Numbered from the stretch's first letter, positions 10,639 to 18,172 are shown. The stretch is 64,000 nucleotides of DNA from Jeotgalibacillus sp. R-1-5s-1 (GCF_004405105.1 NZ_SORW01000053.1:297104-361103), one strand, 5' to 3'. Made by a program: numbers and translations. Notes: generated by a model from the sequence alone, not told the origin.

Positions 10639-10915
10639 AAAAAAGCACTTCTCCCCTAAAACTAGGGACGAAGTGCTTTGATTCCGTGGTACCACCCTGA
10701 TTGATCAGGCTTATCTATAAGACTGATCCTCTCAATTGACTGATAACGGCGTTTAGCCGGTGCATCTTTACGCTCAAACCAAGCGGTCCCGATGCCGACT
10801 CGGGAGGTGAACTTCATCATCGTTCGTGCAGGCAGATTTTCAGTCTATGATCCGCCTTCCCTTTTTGCAGTCACACATGATTACTTTTCTCCGTCAAAGT
10901 CTTTATGATTTATCC
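10639..10915 (-). promoter_or_regulatory. T-box riboswitch, tRNA-Phe specific, upstream of pheST
   Basis: The minus strand carries the canonical T-box sequence AGGGTGGTACCACGG (10684-10698). It is followed by a terminator hairpin (GCACTTCGTCCCT...AGGGGAGAAGTGC then TTTTTT, 10639-10679) that uncharged tRNA would disrupt. In the stem I 3' strand, TTC followed by A at 10809-10811 is the likely specifier codon, a phenylalanine codon. A -10-like TATACT (10922-10927) lies upstream with a poor -35. Confidence 0.92.
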
Positions 10916-10960
10916 TCAACAAGTATATACTAATTCGCCCATTATTAAAAGAGGGAATCT

Positions 10961-11707
10961 CTATCCCTTTAAATGATAAAGTAGAATACCTGCAGCAATC
11001 GCCACATTTAATGATTCACTTTTTCCATAGATCGGAATATACAGGTTCTGATCGGTCTGCTCAAGCAGTTCCTGCTTCATTCCCGCTCCCTCATTACCCA
11101 TGATGAGGGCAAATTCTTTTTGGCTGTCCACTTCTCTATACGGAAGTGCCTCTTGCAGTGACGTACCGAAAACAGAAATACCGTTGTTTTTACAATACGC
11201 AAGAACAGATGGAATGTCCTCTTTAACAATCGGAAGGTGGAAATGACTTCCCTGGGCAGCACGCAGGATTTTAGCATTATAAGGATCCGCCGTCCCTTTT
11301 CCTAAAATGACAGCATCTATTCCCGCCGCGTCCGCTGTCCGGATCATCGTCCCGATATTTCCGGGATCCTGAACGGAATCAAGGATTAGCAGCTGCTTCC
11401 CTGTCAGCGTTGCCACATTCAGAGCGGGCTGTCTGCAAATAGCAAATACACCTTGTGAATGCTCTGTTTCGGCGAGGGCTGCACTGATTTCCTCTGTCAC
11501 GATCGAAACCGGGAGCTCATCTGCTTTTTCAGGTATCTCCACACCTTCACGAACAATCACTTCGGAAACTGCACCCGCAAGTATTGCTTCTTCAATCAAA
11601 TGATATCCTTCAACAAGAAATAAACCGGATTTATCCCGTCCCTTTTTCGTCAAAAGCTTTTTCCACTCTTTTACCTTCCCATTTTGCATGGACTGAATCA
11701 CACTCAT
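10961..11707 (-). CDS. ysgA: TrmH/SpoU-family rRNA 2'-O-methyltransferase YsgA
   Basis: 248 residues. An N-terminal SpoU substrate-binding domain (about 1-95, VKEWKKLLTKKGRDKSGLFLVEG) leads into the SPOUT methyltransferase fold, with the three family motifs LILDSVQDPGNIGTMIRTADAAG, FALIMGNEGAGM and YIPIYGKSESLNVAIAAGI. The family methylates ribose in 23S rRNA using SAM through a knotted C-terminus. The exact target nucleotide cannot be read from sequence. Only a weak hairpin (AGGGA/TCCCT, about 10950-10970) separates it from the pheS T-box promoter. It is divergent from sspI. Confidence 0.9.
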   Translation of the reverse strand: MSVIQSMQNGKVKEWKKLLTKKGRDKSGLFLVEGYHLIEEAILAGAVSEVIVREGVEIPEKADELPVSIVTEEISAALAETEHSQGVFAICRQPALNVATLTGKQLLILDSVQDPGNIGTMIRTADAAGIDAVILGKGTADPYNAKILRAAQGSHFHLPIVKEDIPSVLAYCKNNGISVFGTSLQEALPYREVDSQKEFALIMGNEGAGMKQELLEQTDQNLYIPIYGKSESLNVAIAAGILLYHLKG

Positions 11708-11817
11708 ACCATTCTCTCCTCTGATTATCCGATTTCCTCATTATAGCGGAGTTTTTCCGCATAAACAAAACAATTCCAGGGAAAAATAGTTCAGATCATA
11801 TGAGAGGAGGAATCAAA

Positions 11818-12027
11818 ATGAATTTAAACATCCGCGAAACCGTTATTCACAATGTAAAGGATAATTCAACCGCCCAGCTTGAGGACACGATTTCCGATTC
11901 CATCGAGCGCAAAAAGGAAGAATTACTCCCAGGGCTCGGCGTCCTGTTTGAAATTATCTGGAAAGAAAGTTCAGGAGAAGACCAGCAGAAAATGCTTGAG
12001 CTTCTGGAAAACGGCTTAAAACATTAA
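11818..12027 (+). CDS. sspI: Small acid-soluble spore protein I
   Basis: 69 residues starting MNLNIRETVIHNV and containing EELLPGLGVLFEIIWKESS, closely matching B. subtilis SspI (LPGLGVLFEVIW). It is a minor spore-core protein made in the forespore. The ATG at 11818 follows GAGGAGG; an ATG six codons earlier would sit within the ribosome binding site. A weak sigma-G-like pair (CGCATA about 11758, AAAAATA about 11782) may drive it. Its presence shows that the organism sporulates. Its TAA stop overlaps the stop codon of the convergent membrane-protein gene. Confidence 0.93.
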   Translation: MNLNIRETVIHNVKDNSTAQLEDTISDSIERKKEELLPGLGVLFEIIWKESSGEDQQKMLELLENGLKH

Positions 12028-12491
12028 GATTCACGAATCAGGAAATCAACGCCTGCAATCGCAGCATACCCGAAGATCAGCGTCCATAAGGCAATACTGA
12101 CGATTTGCCAGAATAACACTCTTGCTTTATCCGCACCAAGTGACATGCTGATAAACGCGGCAATATGAGTACCAATCAGAATAGGCCCAAGAAGGGACAG
12201 CCCCGGCAGCCCGTATTTATTCCAAATATTACGCGCTCTCGTCTGCCTCTTCCCTTCTTTCTTTTCACTTTTATTTCTCTTCTCCATATACTCCCTTACC
12301 CTCTGGAATAAAACAATTAATAAAAAGACCGTTAACAAATTCCCTGTAAACCCGGTTACCATCACCCAGAATGGCGACAATCCTCTCACGATCCCCAAAG
12401 GAACCACCAATGCAATTTCCAGCCACGGCGTAGCGGCAGCCAAAAATATCAGCGCATATTCAACCAATTCCACACCCATACACTCCCTCAT
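12024..12491 (-). CDS. Small multi-drug export family membrane protein
   Basis: About 155 residues with four hydrophobic helices separated by a highly basic cytoplasmic loop (RNKSEKKEGKRQTRARN, about 75-95). It resembles the 'putative small multi-drug export protein' family (TPWLEIALVVPLGIVRG, GLPGLSLLGPILIGTHIAAF). Transport function is inferred from the family name only and is poorly supported experimentally. The start is uncertain: GTG, ATG and a third ATG lie within six codons, and the last (12477-12479) sits only 3 nt behind GAGGGAG. It ends tail to tail on the sspI stop codon. Confidence 0.75.
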   Translation of the reverse strand: MRECMGVELVEYALIFLAAATPWLEIALVVPLGIVRGLSPFWVMVTGFTGNLLTVFLLIVLFQRVREYMEKRNKSEKKEGKRQTRARNIWNKYGLPGLSLLGPILIGTHIAAFISMSLGADKARVLFWQIVSIALWTLIFGYAAIAGVDFLIRES

Positions 12492-12545
12492 CACTCAAAC
12501 TTCGTATAAACTACATTACGAACCAACAGCAAAATAGTTTCACAA

Positions 12546-12686
12546 CCTCTATAAAATCCACATTAATGGTCCGGAGCGAAAGTCAGCGACTCCTGCAGCG
12601 GAGAGCCATGTTTTCCCTTGTCTTTTCCTTCACCACTACAATTATGGTGAATTCCACACACTCTCTAAAACCCACATCAGTGGTCC
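12546..12686. repeat. Two diverged direct copies of a repeat fragment
   Basis: The segment CTATAAAATCCACATTAATG (from 12549) recurs as CTCTAAAACCCACATCAGTG (from 12663), each followed by GGTCC and then by the left end of a GACTCCTGC palindrome element. The first copy is truncated after about 50 bp. This points to an old tandem duplication of a repeat unit about 114 bp long. No gene is seen here. Confidence 0.55.
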
Positions 12687-12700
12687 TTCGCTGCAGACGG

Positions 12701-12779
12701 CGACTCCTGCGGCATAGAAGCGACAGGTGAGACAGCGTAATGCGAAGCAAAAGCTTGGCTCACCGCGCGGCTACCGAAA
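12701..12779 (+). repeat. Palindromic intergenic element, family A copy 1 (degenerate)
   Basis: It shares GACTCCTGCGGC, AAGCGACAGGTGAGACAGCG and GGCTCACCGCGCGGC with copies at 24057, 55187 and 57713. The inner hairpin is partly decayed (TAATGC against GCAAAA), and no matching outer arms are seen. It runs directly into a family B repeat. Confidence 0.8.
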
Positions 12780-12897
12780 AGCGGAGGCGACTCGTCCAGC
12801 CCCGACAAGCATAAGGCTAAGATGAAAAGAGGGCTGACCTTTGCCCTCTTTCATCTTTGACTTATGACCTCGAGGGGCTAGTCGCCGCAGCTAGACA
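12777..12897 (-). repeat. Intergenic repeat, family B copy 1
   Basis: Its ends are AAAAGCGGAGGCGACT and CGCAGCTAGACA, with an internal inverted repeat (AAGATGAAAAGAGGGC...GCCCTCTTTCATCTT) around TGACCTTT. The reverse complement is closely repeated at 15321-15422, and a related copy follows at 12901. Similar short non-coding repeats are common in Bacillaceae genomes, from memory. Confidence 0.75.
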
Positions 12898-12900
12898 TTA

Positions 12901-13048
12901 GGAAAAGCGGAGGCGGGCGTTTTGGGACGTACAAACTGGACCGGCCCCGACGGAGATAAAGGAAACACAGCGAACGAAGTGAGCTGATGTTGACTTATCG
13001 GACGAGGGGACGGGAAGTTTGCTAGTCCCTGTCCGTCGCAGCTAGACA
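12901..13048 (-). repeat. Intergenic repeat, family B copy 2
   Basis: It begins GGAAAAGCGGAGGCG and ends GTCGCAGCTAGACA like copy 1, with GGCCCCGAC in the corresponding place, but the central palindrome differs. Copies 1 and 2 are in tandem and the same orientation. The rest of the gap to 13137 is low-complexity remnant with no gene signal. Confidence 0.7.
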
Positions 13049-13137
13049 ATAAAGCGCCGTCTGGAGCGCAGGGGCACGCTTGCCAATAATAAAAGGCTGC
13101 CAAGTGGCACATTTACCACCCGACAACCTCTCTTCAC

Positions 13138-14223
13138 TTAATCAAACGTAATCTTATTCACAGCATCGCGATCCAGCTTCTTAATCACTTCCACAATCAG
13201 CTTCACCGCATTCTCATAATCATCCTTATGAATCATCGCAGCATGCGAATGAATATAACGCGAAGCAACCGTAATCGCAATCGACGGTGCACCTGTCGCA
13301 GAAAGATGAATCGATCCAGCGTCCGTTCCTCCGCCTGCAATCGCATCAAACTGATACGGAATACCATGCTCATCAGCAATATCCGTAATAAAATCTCTCA
13401 GCCCCTTATGACCAACCATCGATGCATCATAAAGGATAATCTGCGGACCGTCACCCATTTTAGAGCTGGCTTCTTTAGACGAAATACCAGGCGTATCTCC
13501 GGCAATACCTACGTCAACCGCAATACCGATATCCGGCTTCACTGTTGCTGCCGCCGTACGTGCACCACGCAGGCCCACTTCCTCCTGAACCGTACCTACT
13601 CCGAACACTTCATTCGGATGCTGCTGGTCCTTCAATGCTCTCATCACATCAATTGCAATCGCACAGCCAATACGGTTATCCCAGGCTTTCGCAAGAAGCA
13701 TCTTGTCATTGTTCATGACAGTAAATTCGAAATAAGGAACGGCCATATCACCAGGTGTGACACCCCACTCCATTGCCTCTTCACGGGAAGAAGCACCGAT
13801 ATCAATAAACATGTCTTTAATATCAACCGGTTTTTTACGCGCTTCCGGAGGGAGGATATGAGGTGGTTTAGAACCAATGACCCCGGTAATATCCCCTTTT
13901 TTCGTTACGATCGTTACGCGCTGAGCGAGCATAACCTGTGACCACCAGCCACCTACGGTTTGAAAGCGCAAAAATCCTTTATCATCAATCTGCGTGATCA
14001 TAAATCCGACTTCATCCAGGTGACCGGCAACCATCACACGCGGTCCATTTGCCTCACCTGTTTTTTTGGCGATCAGACTGCCGATTCCGTCCGTTGTCAC
14101 TTCATCGGCAAATGGTGCTATGTATTTTTTCATAACCTCTCTCGGTTCACGTTCGTTACCCGGAATACCTTTAGCATCCGTTAAGTCTTTAAGCATCGTC
14201 AGCTGTTCATTGTATTCAGCCAT
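13138..14223 (-). CDS. ysdC: M42 family metallopeptidase YsdC
   Basis: 361 residues, the length of M42 glutamyl/endoglucanase-type aminopeptidases. Dinuclear metal and catalytic motifs are visible: [37 protein letters not shown], and [10 protein letters not shown] near the C-terminus. M42 enzymes form dodecameric tetrahedral particles that trim peptides in the cytoplasm. The ATG follows GGGAGGCGAAGAA. It is the B. subtilis ysdC neighbour of ysdB and appears monocistronic, with the repeat cluster at its 3' side and no clear terminator. Confidence 0.93.
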   Translation of the reverse strand: MAEYNEQLTMLKDLTDAKGIPGNEREPREVMKKYIAPFADEVTTDGIGSLIAKKTGEANGPRVMVAGHLDEVGFMITQIDDKGFLRFQTVGGWWSQVMLAQRVTIVTKKGDITGVIGSKPPHILPPEARKKPVDIKDMFIDIGASSREEAMEWGVTPGDMAVPYFEFTVMNNDKMLLAKAWDNRIGCAIAIDVMRALKDQQHPNEVFGVGTVQEEVGLRGARTAAATVKPDIGIAVDVGIAGDTPGISSKEASSKMGDGPQIILYDASMVGHKGLRDFITDIADEHGIPYQFDAIAGGGTDAGSIHLSATGAPSIAITVASRYIHSHAAMIHKDDYENAVKLIVEVIKKLDRDAVNKITFD

Positions 14224-14291
14224 TTCTTCGCCTCCCTAATTTTTCAATCAGTCAAAATTATACCATTTCGTCAGATTATTCACAAAGCTGA

Positions 14292-14780
14292 TTAATAGCC
14301 ATCCTGCTGACGCTTAATATTGATTTCATTTTTGTCAGTATATGCACTCATGACATCATCAACTGAAAAGCCGAGTACGGTCCCGATTTTCAAATACCGA
14401 TCCCACATTCCGTCGTAATTAAATTGGCTTTGATAGCTTCTGAATTGAGTAACTGAATGATAAAAGTCAAGGAACAAATCACTCAAATCACTGCCTGAAT
14501 GCACTTCTGCCTGCTCTGTATATCTTAATTCCAGATCGAGCCCGATAGACAAAAGAAAATGGATCCCGTCCACATATTCCTCAAGAATTGCTGATCTCTC
14601 AGAAGGGCCTTTTTTACTCCAGAATTTAAAACATCTCGTTTCATTAGCCAGTTCTCCTGCTTCAACGAGCAGCGCCAGTATTTTTTTATCCGTTACTTCC
14701 TGATTTTCAATGTTATTTTCACGCTCAATAAAGCGGTCAAGTTCATGTTGCATATCATACAATTTAGTCCAGTTCATCAT
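14292..14780 (-). CDS. Dimeric all-alpha dUTP diphosphatase
   Basis: 162 residues of the dUTPase_2 / MazG-like all-alpha NTP pyrophosphatase type. The paired acidic helices EAGELANETRCFKFWSKK (about residue 55) and EEYVDGIHFLL (about 90) hold the Mg ligands. Such enzymes hydrolyse dUTP to dUMP, keeping uracil out of DNA and feeding thymidylate synthesis. Two consecutive ATG codons follow GGAGAGGG; either may serve. It lies between ysdC and the divergent ysdB. It is not part of the B. subtilis arrangement at this spot, so it may be a lineage-specific insertion. Confidence 0.88.
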   Translation of the reverse strand: MMNWTKLYDMQHELDRFIERENNIENQEVTDKKILALLVEAGELANETRCFKFWSKKGPSERSAILEEYVDGIHFLLSIGLDLELRYTEQAEVHSGSDLSDLFLDFYHSVTQFRSYQSQFNYDGMWDRYLKIGTVLGFSVDDVMSAYTDKNEINIKRQQDGY

Positions 14781-14836
14781 TTTCCCTCTCCTTCTCTGTT
14801 CAGTGTATCAAAAACACAAAAAAAGAAAAGAAAATT

Positions 14837-14862
14837 GGAACCTTTCTATCCCCCGGTACGTA
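14837..14862 (+). promoter_or_regulatory. Sigma-W-type promoter of ysdB
   Basis: GGAACC (14837-14842) and CGTA (14859-14862) are separated by 16 bp, fitting the ECF sigma-W pattern TGAAAC-N16-CGTA with one deviation in the -35. ysdB is a known member of the B. subtilis sigma-W regulon, which supports the reading. Confidence 0.75.
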
Positions 14863-14893
14863 TAGAAGACAAGGATTGTTGGGGGGCGTTAAA

Positions 14894-15289
14894 ATGATTG
14901 TTTTAGTACTGAGACTGATTATACTTGCAGTTGTTCTTTATCTTATTTATAAAGGATTTAAATATTTGTTTGATCCGAAAAGGAAATTGGAGCTTGCCCA
15001 CGAAAAAGCAGAATATTATTTTCATGATGATTCAAATAACCCACGTAAAAACTTCTTTATTACTTATAAAGGTTTGATGTTTCAGGGCGAAAAATATCTG
15101 GGCGAAACAGAGCGTTCTTTTGATGTTGTTTCGATTTTCATCTGGCCGCATGACCCCTCCAGGCTGCAGGGGTTTACAATTGAGGATTTCCGCTTTCTTG
15201 AAACGGAGGTTCGCAGCAATTATCCCCATGCCAGGATTGATTGGAAAAGTCCAATCAGGGAGCTGCTTGAAAAGGATCACATGGATTAA
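14894..15289 (+). CDS. ysdB: Sigma-W-regulated protein YsdB
   Basis: 131 residues from the ATG at 14894-14896, preceded by GGGGGG. One N-terminal membrane helix (MIVLVLRLIILAVVLYLIY) precedes a cytoplasmic domain with LFDPKRKLELA and the well-ordered FFITYKGLMFQGEKYLG segment. It matches B. subtilis YsdB in layout and neighbourhood (ysdA-ysdB-ysdC). The function is unknown. The promoter in front of it indicates induction by envelope stress. Only repeats lie between it and ysdA. Confidence 0.82.
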   Translation: MIVLVLRLIILAVVLYLIYKGFKYLFDPKRKLELAHEKAEYYFHDDSNNPRKNFFITYKGLMFQGEKYLGETERSFDVVSIFIWPHDPSRLQGFTIEDFRFLETEVRSNYPHARIDWKSPIRELLEKDHMD

Positions 15290-15320
15290 AAAACGGGACG
15301 TATTCCCCTTTCTCTTTCCT

Positions 15321-15422
15321 TTGTCCAGCTGCGGCGACTAGCCTCTCGAGGTCATAAGTCAAAGCTGAACGAAGGCAAAGGTCAGCCCTCTTTTCATCTT
15401 CGCCTTATTCTTGTCCCGGCTT
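15321..15422 (+). repeat. Intergenic repeat, family B copy 3 (inverted, 3' truncated)
   Basis: TTGTCCAGCTGCGGCGACTA and CTCGAGGTCATAAGTCAAAG match the reverse complement of 12777-12897 through AAAGGTCAGCCCTCTTTTCATCTT. The copy breaks off after TTGTCCCGGCTTG, where a 21-bp tandem array begins. Confidence 0.8.
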
Positions 15423-15426
15423 GATT

Positions 15427-15531
15427 TGTTGATAGCACTTAAAATCATGTCGATAGATCTTTGATTACTGCTGATCGCACTTTTAAATCCATTGATAGCA
15501 TCTGACAATCTGTCAATAGATCATTCAGCAT
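15427..15531. repeat. Five tandem copies of a 21-bp degenerate repeat
   Basis: Units start at 15427, 15448, 15469, 15490 and 15511, with no length variation. A shared core near TGTTGATAGCACTT varies mainly in its second half (for example TCGATAGATCTTTG, CTGATCGCACTTTT). All six frames contain stops, so it is not coding. It fills most of the gap between ysdB and ysdA. The remaining 15532-15645 is AT-rich with a small GGTTC/GAACC hairpin. Confidence 0.8.
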
Positions 15532-15645
15532 TCGGTTCTCCAAAAGCGAACCTGAGGTTTATGTAATAAAGATCCATCTCAGTCTGTTATTTATAAGAGA
15601 CTACACATCTATATAATCACATTCTGCAATTTCATTACACAAAAT

Positions 15646-15694
15646 AAAAGATAGGAATTTGACTTGATACATCGTCAAATTCCTATCTTTTTTA
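15646..15694 (-). terminator. Terminator of ysdA
   Basis: A perfect 18-bp stem (GATAGGAATTTGAC in its core) closes a 10-nt loop and is followed by TTTTATTTTG. The ysdA stop codon lies in the upstream arm. Confidence 0.88.
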
Positions 15695-15961
15695 CTGCCA
15701 ATAGTAAGTATAAATCACAAGTCCTCCATATACGATCACAAGAAATGGAAGTCCCATGGAAAAGGTGCGGTGTTTGGTTTTATGACGGAATTGCTGCATA
15801 CCAAGCCAGCTGCCGAGTGCTCCTCCTGCGAATGCAACAAGCCACAATGTTTTTTCTGAAATACGGTACTCATTTTTCTGAGCCTTCTTTTTATCGATCC
15901 CCATGGTGGCAAAGCCCACAATATTCATTAAAATTAAGTATCCAAAGAATAGCTGGTTCAT
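15692..15961 (-). CDS. ysdA: DUF1294 membrane protein YsdA
   Basis: 89 residues with three hydrophobic segments. The motifs MGIDKKKAQKNEYRISE and AFAGGALGSWLGMQQFRHKTKH are characteristic of DUF1294. Proteins of this family are sometimes fused to cold-shock domains, but the role is unknown. It lies downstream of rplT, as in B. subtilis, behind the rplT terminator. Its stop codon is embedded in its own terminator stem. Confidence 0.88.
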   Translation of the reverse strand: MNQLFFGYLILMNIVGFATMGIDKKKAQKNEYRISEKTLWLVAFAGGALGSWLGMQQFRHKTKHRTFSMGLPFLVIVYGGLVIYTYYWQ

Positions 15962-16035
15962 TTATTTTCCCTTTCTTTATATATAATCAATGCGCCTTAA
16001 CCTCTCTTAGTATAAAACAGATCACCAGGCATTTA

Positions 16036-16074
16036 AAATAAAAAAGGACTGCTCCATCAATCGGAACAGTCCCT
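16036..16074 (-). terminator. Terminator of infC-rpmI-rplT
   Basis: A 10-bp stem (GGACTGTTCC / GGAGCAGTCC, loop GATTGAT) is followed by TTTTTTATTTTAAA on the minus strand. Confidence 0.88.
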
Positions 16075-16081
16075 GACATTA

Positions 16082-16441
16082 TTACTTGTTAAGTTCAGCT
16101 TTTGCAGCGTCTGCCAGCTGTGTGAATGCTTTTTCGTCAGCTACAGCAAGCTCAGCAAGCATTTTACGGTTTACTTCGATACCTGCAAGCTTAAGTCCGT
16201 GCATTAAACGGCTGTAAGAAAGTCCGTTTGTACGAGCTGCTGCGTTGATACGAGTAATCCAAAGCTTACGGAAATCACGCTTTTTCTGGCGACGGTCACG
16301 GAAAGCATAGTTTCCTGACTTCATTACCTGCTGGTTAGCTACTTTGTATAGCGTATGTTTTGAACCATAATATCCTTTAGCGAGTTTAAGAACTCTTTTT
16401 CTACGTTTACGAGAAACGATTCCACCTTTAACACGTGGCAT
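16082..16441 (-). CDS. rplT: 50S ribosomal protein L20
   Basis: 119 residues, very basic, starting [29 protein letters not shown], the invariant L20 N-terminus. It binds 23S rRNA early in 50S assembly. In Bacillales it also represses its own operon by binding the leader RNA, a structure visible at 17274-17432. It is the last gene of infC-rpmI-rplT, followed by a strong terminator. Confidence 0.98.
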   Translation of the reverse strand: MPRVKGGIVSRKRRKRVLKLAKGYYGSKHTLYKVANQQVMKSGNYAFRDRRQKKRDFRKLWITRINAAARTNGLSYSRLMHGLKLAGIEVNRKMLAELAVADEKAFTQLADAAKAELNK

Positions 16442-16482
16442 AGTGATTACCTCCTAATAAATCTTTGTTCTGTATTTTAAAA

Positions 16483-16671
16483 TTAGATCATGTTTTTGAT
16501 GCGCTTGTAATCGCCTGAAGACACAAGAGAACCTTTGCGAAGCTTACGCTTAGCTTTTGTAGACTTGTTAGCGAAAAGGTGACTAGTGTATGCACGTGAA
16601 CGCTTAAGCTTTCCAGATCCAGTCTTTTTGAAACGCTTAGCTGATCCACGGTGAGTTTTCATTTTTGGCAT
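16483..16671 (-). CDS. rpmI: 50S ribosomal protein L35
   Basis: 62 residues from the ATG at 16669-16671. [21 protein letters not shown] is the standard L35 start. A longer frame reaching into infC is rejected. The protein ends at KRIKNMI, about four residues shorter than in B. subtilis, without affecting the conserved core. It lies between infC and rplT in the usual operon. Confidence 0.97.
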   Translation of the reverse strand: MPKMKTHRGSAKRFKKTGSGKLKRSRAYTSHLFANKSTKAKRKLRKGSLVSSGDYKRIKNMI

Positions 16672-16693
16672 GAGTAGTATCCTCCTTAAATCA

Positions 16694-17209
16694 TTACTTT
16701 TCGTTCGTTGGTGCAAGCATTAAGAACATGCTGCGGCCGTCCATTTTAGGCTTCGTCTCGATTGTTGAAACGTCTTTACATTCCTCAGCGAAACGCTCTA
16801 AAACCCGTTGTCCGATTTCCTTGTGCGTGATCGCACGTCCGCGGAAACGGATGGACGCTTTTACTTTATCCCCTTTTTCAAGGAACTTGCGTGCATTACG
16901 AAGCTTCGTGTTAAAATCATGCTCTTCAATCGTAGGACTTAGACGAACTTCCTTCAGATTGATCACTTTTTGATTTTTACGTGCTTCTTTGTCTTTCTTC
17001 TGCTGCTCGAACTTGAATTTACCGTAATCCATGATACGTGCAACAGGCGGCTTCGCATTTGGTGCAACAAGAACCAGATCAAGGTTTACACGCGCTGCAA
17101 TATCAAGGGCTTCGTTCTTGGATTTGATACCAAGCTGTTCGCCGTTTTGATCGATTAAGCGTACTTCGCGTGAACGGATTCCTTCGTTAACCATTACGTC
17201 TTTGCTAAT
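16694..17209 (-). CDS. infC: Translation initiation factor IF-3 (AUU start)
   Basis: 171 residues if translation begins at ATT, 17207-17209, reading (M)[26 protein letters not shown] lies 6 nt upstream. The alternative ATG at 17192-17194 lacks a ribosome binding site. A rare AUU/AUA start is the conserved rule for infC and makes it sensitive to IF-3 level. IF-3 binds 30S, prevents 50S joining and checks start-codon pairing. The N-domain, lysine-rich linker ([15 protein letters not shown]) and C-domain ([20 protein letters not shown]) are all intact. Confidence 0.96.
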   Translation of the reverse strand: MSKDVMVNEGIRSREVRLIDQNGEQLGIKSKNEALDIAARVNLDLVLVAPNAKPPVARIMDYGKFKFEQQKKDKEARKNQKVINLKEVRLSPTIEEHDFNTKLRNARKFLEKGDKVKASIRFRGRAITHKEIGQRVLERFAEECKDVSTIETKPKMDGRSMFLMLAPTNEK

Positions 17210-17273
17210 AGTAATCCACCTCCGGATTGATTTGAGAATACTCGGTTTGCGTATAAGATAAGTGCTTTAAGAC

Positions 17274-17432
17274 ATAAAAAAAGCCGGAAACCACATTAGT
17301 TCCCCGCATCCATGCATGCCGATACATACTTCATGTATGCACGTACTGCGTGTTACCTGTCAGCTACTGCTGTGCCGGTCAGGTGAGAAGCGGGTGCCTC
17401 TTCTTGTACACAAATTCGTATTCAATTCACTC
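17274..17432 (-). promoter_or_regulatory. L20 leader RNA controlling infC-rpmI-rplT
   Basis: The transcript carries GAAGAGGCACCCGCTTCTCA, characteristic of the Bacillales L20 leader. Several hairpins follow (CATACATGAAGTATG among them) and then a terminator stem GGGAAC/GTTTCC with TTTTTTT (17275-17306). L20 binding would favour termination. The family assignment is by recalled sequence and operon context. Confidence 0.85.
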
Positions 17433-17437
17433 TTGCT

Positions 17438-17466
17438 ATTGTAACGCAGCAAAAGTCTGCTGTCAA
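17438..17466 (-). promoter_or_regulatory. Sigma-A promoter of infC-rpmI-rplT
   Basis: A consensus TTGACA (17461-17466) and TACAAT (17438-17443) with a 17-bp spacer, the strongest-looking promoter in the window, as expected for ribosomal genes. Confidence 0.88.
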
Positions 17467-17641
17467 TCCTTGTTCGTAATTAAATCAACATGATTGATCA
17501 TATCAAATCATTTCAGGTCACGCAATAGTTTTTTGGATTTTTTTGACGAAGGGTGTTCCAGATATTTGAGCAGTCTTTCATAAGTTGATCTATCATGTTC
17601 TTAAAATCATGATGGATGATCTGTCTTCCTTCTCAAACTGC

Positions 17642-17666
17642 GTTTAAATTTGCTGAAACAGGCTAA
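17642..17666 (+). promoter_or_regulatory. Possible sigma-B promoter of the YusW-like lipoprotein
   Basis: GTTTAA (17642-17647), 13 bp, then GGCTAA (17661-17666) fits the sigma-B pattern GTTTAA-N12-15-GGGTAT except in two -10 positions. It lies about 35 bp before the lipoprotein start. The rest of the gap (17480-17640) shows no gene. Confidence 0.45.
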
Positions 17667-17701
17667 ACTGACTGTAAACCAACCAGAACGGAGGCACACA
17701 A

Positions 17702-18172
17702 TTGAGATTAACATACACCTTTACCACTATTGCTACCATGACTTTTCTTCTTGCAGCCTGCGGTGATGATGAAACTGTCAGCAATCCCGAACCTGCAGAA
17801 GACGGCCAATCCGATCAGCAGACAGACGGCGGAACCCCACAGGATAACACCGACATCCCTTATCTTGAATTCGATGTTGATGTGGATTATGAAGGTAATG
17901 ACAACGACTTTGAAACAACCTATGACGCTGAGGGTGAAACGATTGAGGCTTCCTTTGAAGATGAACAGAATATGATGATGCTCTCAGGGGATGACGCATT
18001 TCAAGAAATGCAGCCTGTATTAAGCGGATTTGAATTTACAGTAGATACACCCGATGAGGAAGTGATAGATGCTGTGATCGAAGGGTTTGAGATTGAAGAA
18101 GGCTTCCAGTCTATCGAAATTGAAATTAAATTCGAAGACGGTACAGAAAAAGATTATGAACGAGAAGCATAA
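17702..18172 (+). CDS. YusW-like acidic lipoprotein
   Basis: 156 residues beginning at TTG 17702-17704, eight bases after CGGAGG. The start MRLTYTFTTIATMTFLLAACG is a lipoprotein signal with lipobox LAAC, so the mature protein begins at Cys20 and is anchored outside the membrane. A disordered acidic linker (EPAEDGQSDQQTDGG) precedes a domain resembling YusW-like proteins (EFDVDVDYEGN, FEDGTEKDYER). The mature part is strongly acidic. It sits alone between the divergent infC operon and convergent thrS. The function is unknown. Confidence 0.75.
   Translation: MRLTYTFTTIATMTFLLAACGDDETVSNPEPAEDGQSDQQTDGGTPQDNTDIPYLEFDVDVDYEGNDNDFETTYDAEGETIEASFEDEQNMMMLSGDDAFQEMQPVLSGFEFTVDTPDEEVIDAVIEGFEIEEGFQSIEIEIKFEDGTEKDYEREA

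Noticed and set aside
12891..13112. 73-codon minus-strand frame in the repeat cluster
   Set aside because: It lies wholly inside family B repeats, has no ribosome binding site, and its composition reflects the repeat.
12500..13130. Insertion sequence or transposase remnant
   Set aside because: No transposase-like frame or clean terminal inverted repeats with target duplications; the region consists of short non-coding repeats only.
13228..13941. 237-codon plus-strand frame opposite ysdC
   Set aside because: It is an antisense shadow of a well-supported M42 peptidase, rich in Arg and Asn, and has no ribosome binding site.
15427..15531. CRISPR-like array
   Set aside because: Units are 21 bp head to tail with no spacers and are degenerate throughout. 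No cas genes occur in the window.
15664..16041. 125-codon plus-strand frame opposite ysdA
   Set aside because: Antisense to the conserved DUF1294 gene, without a ribosome binding site, and it runs into the rplT terminator.
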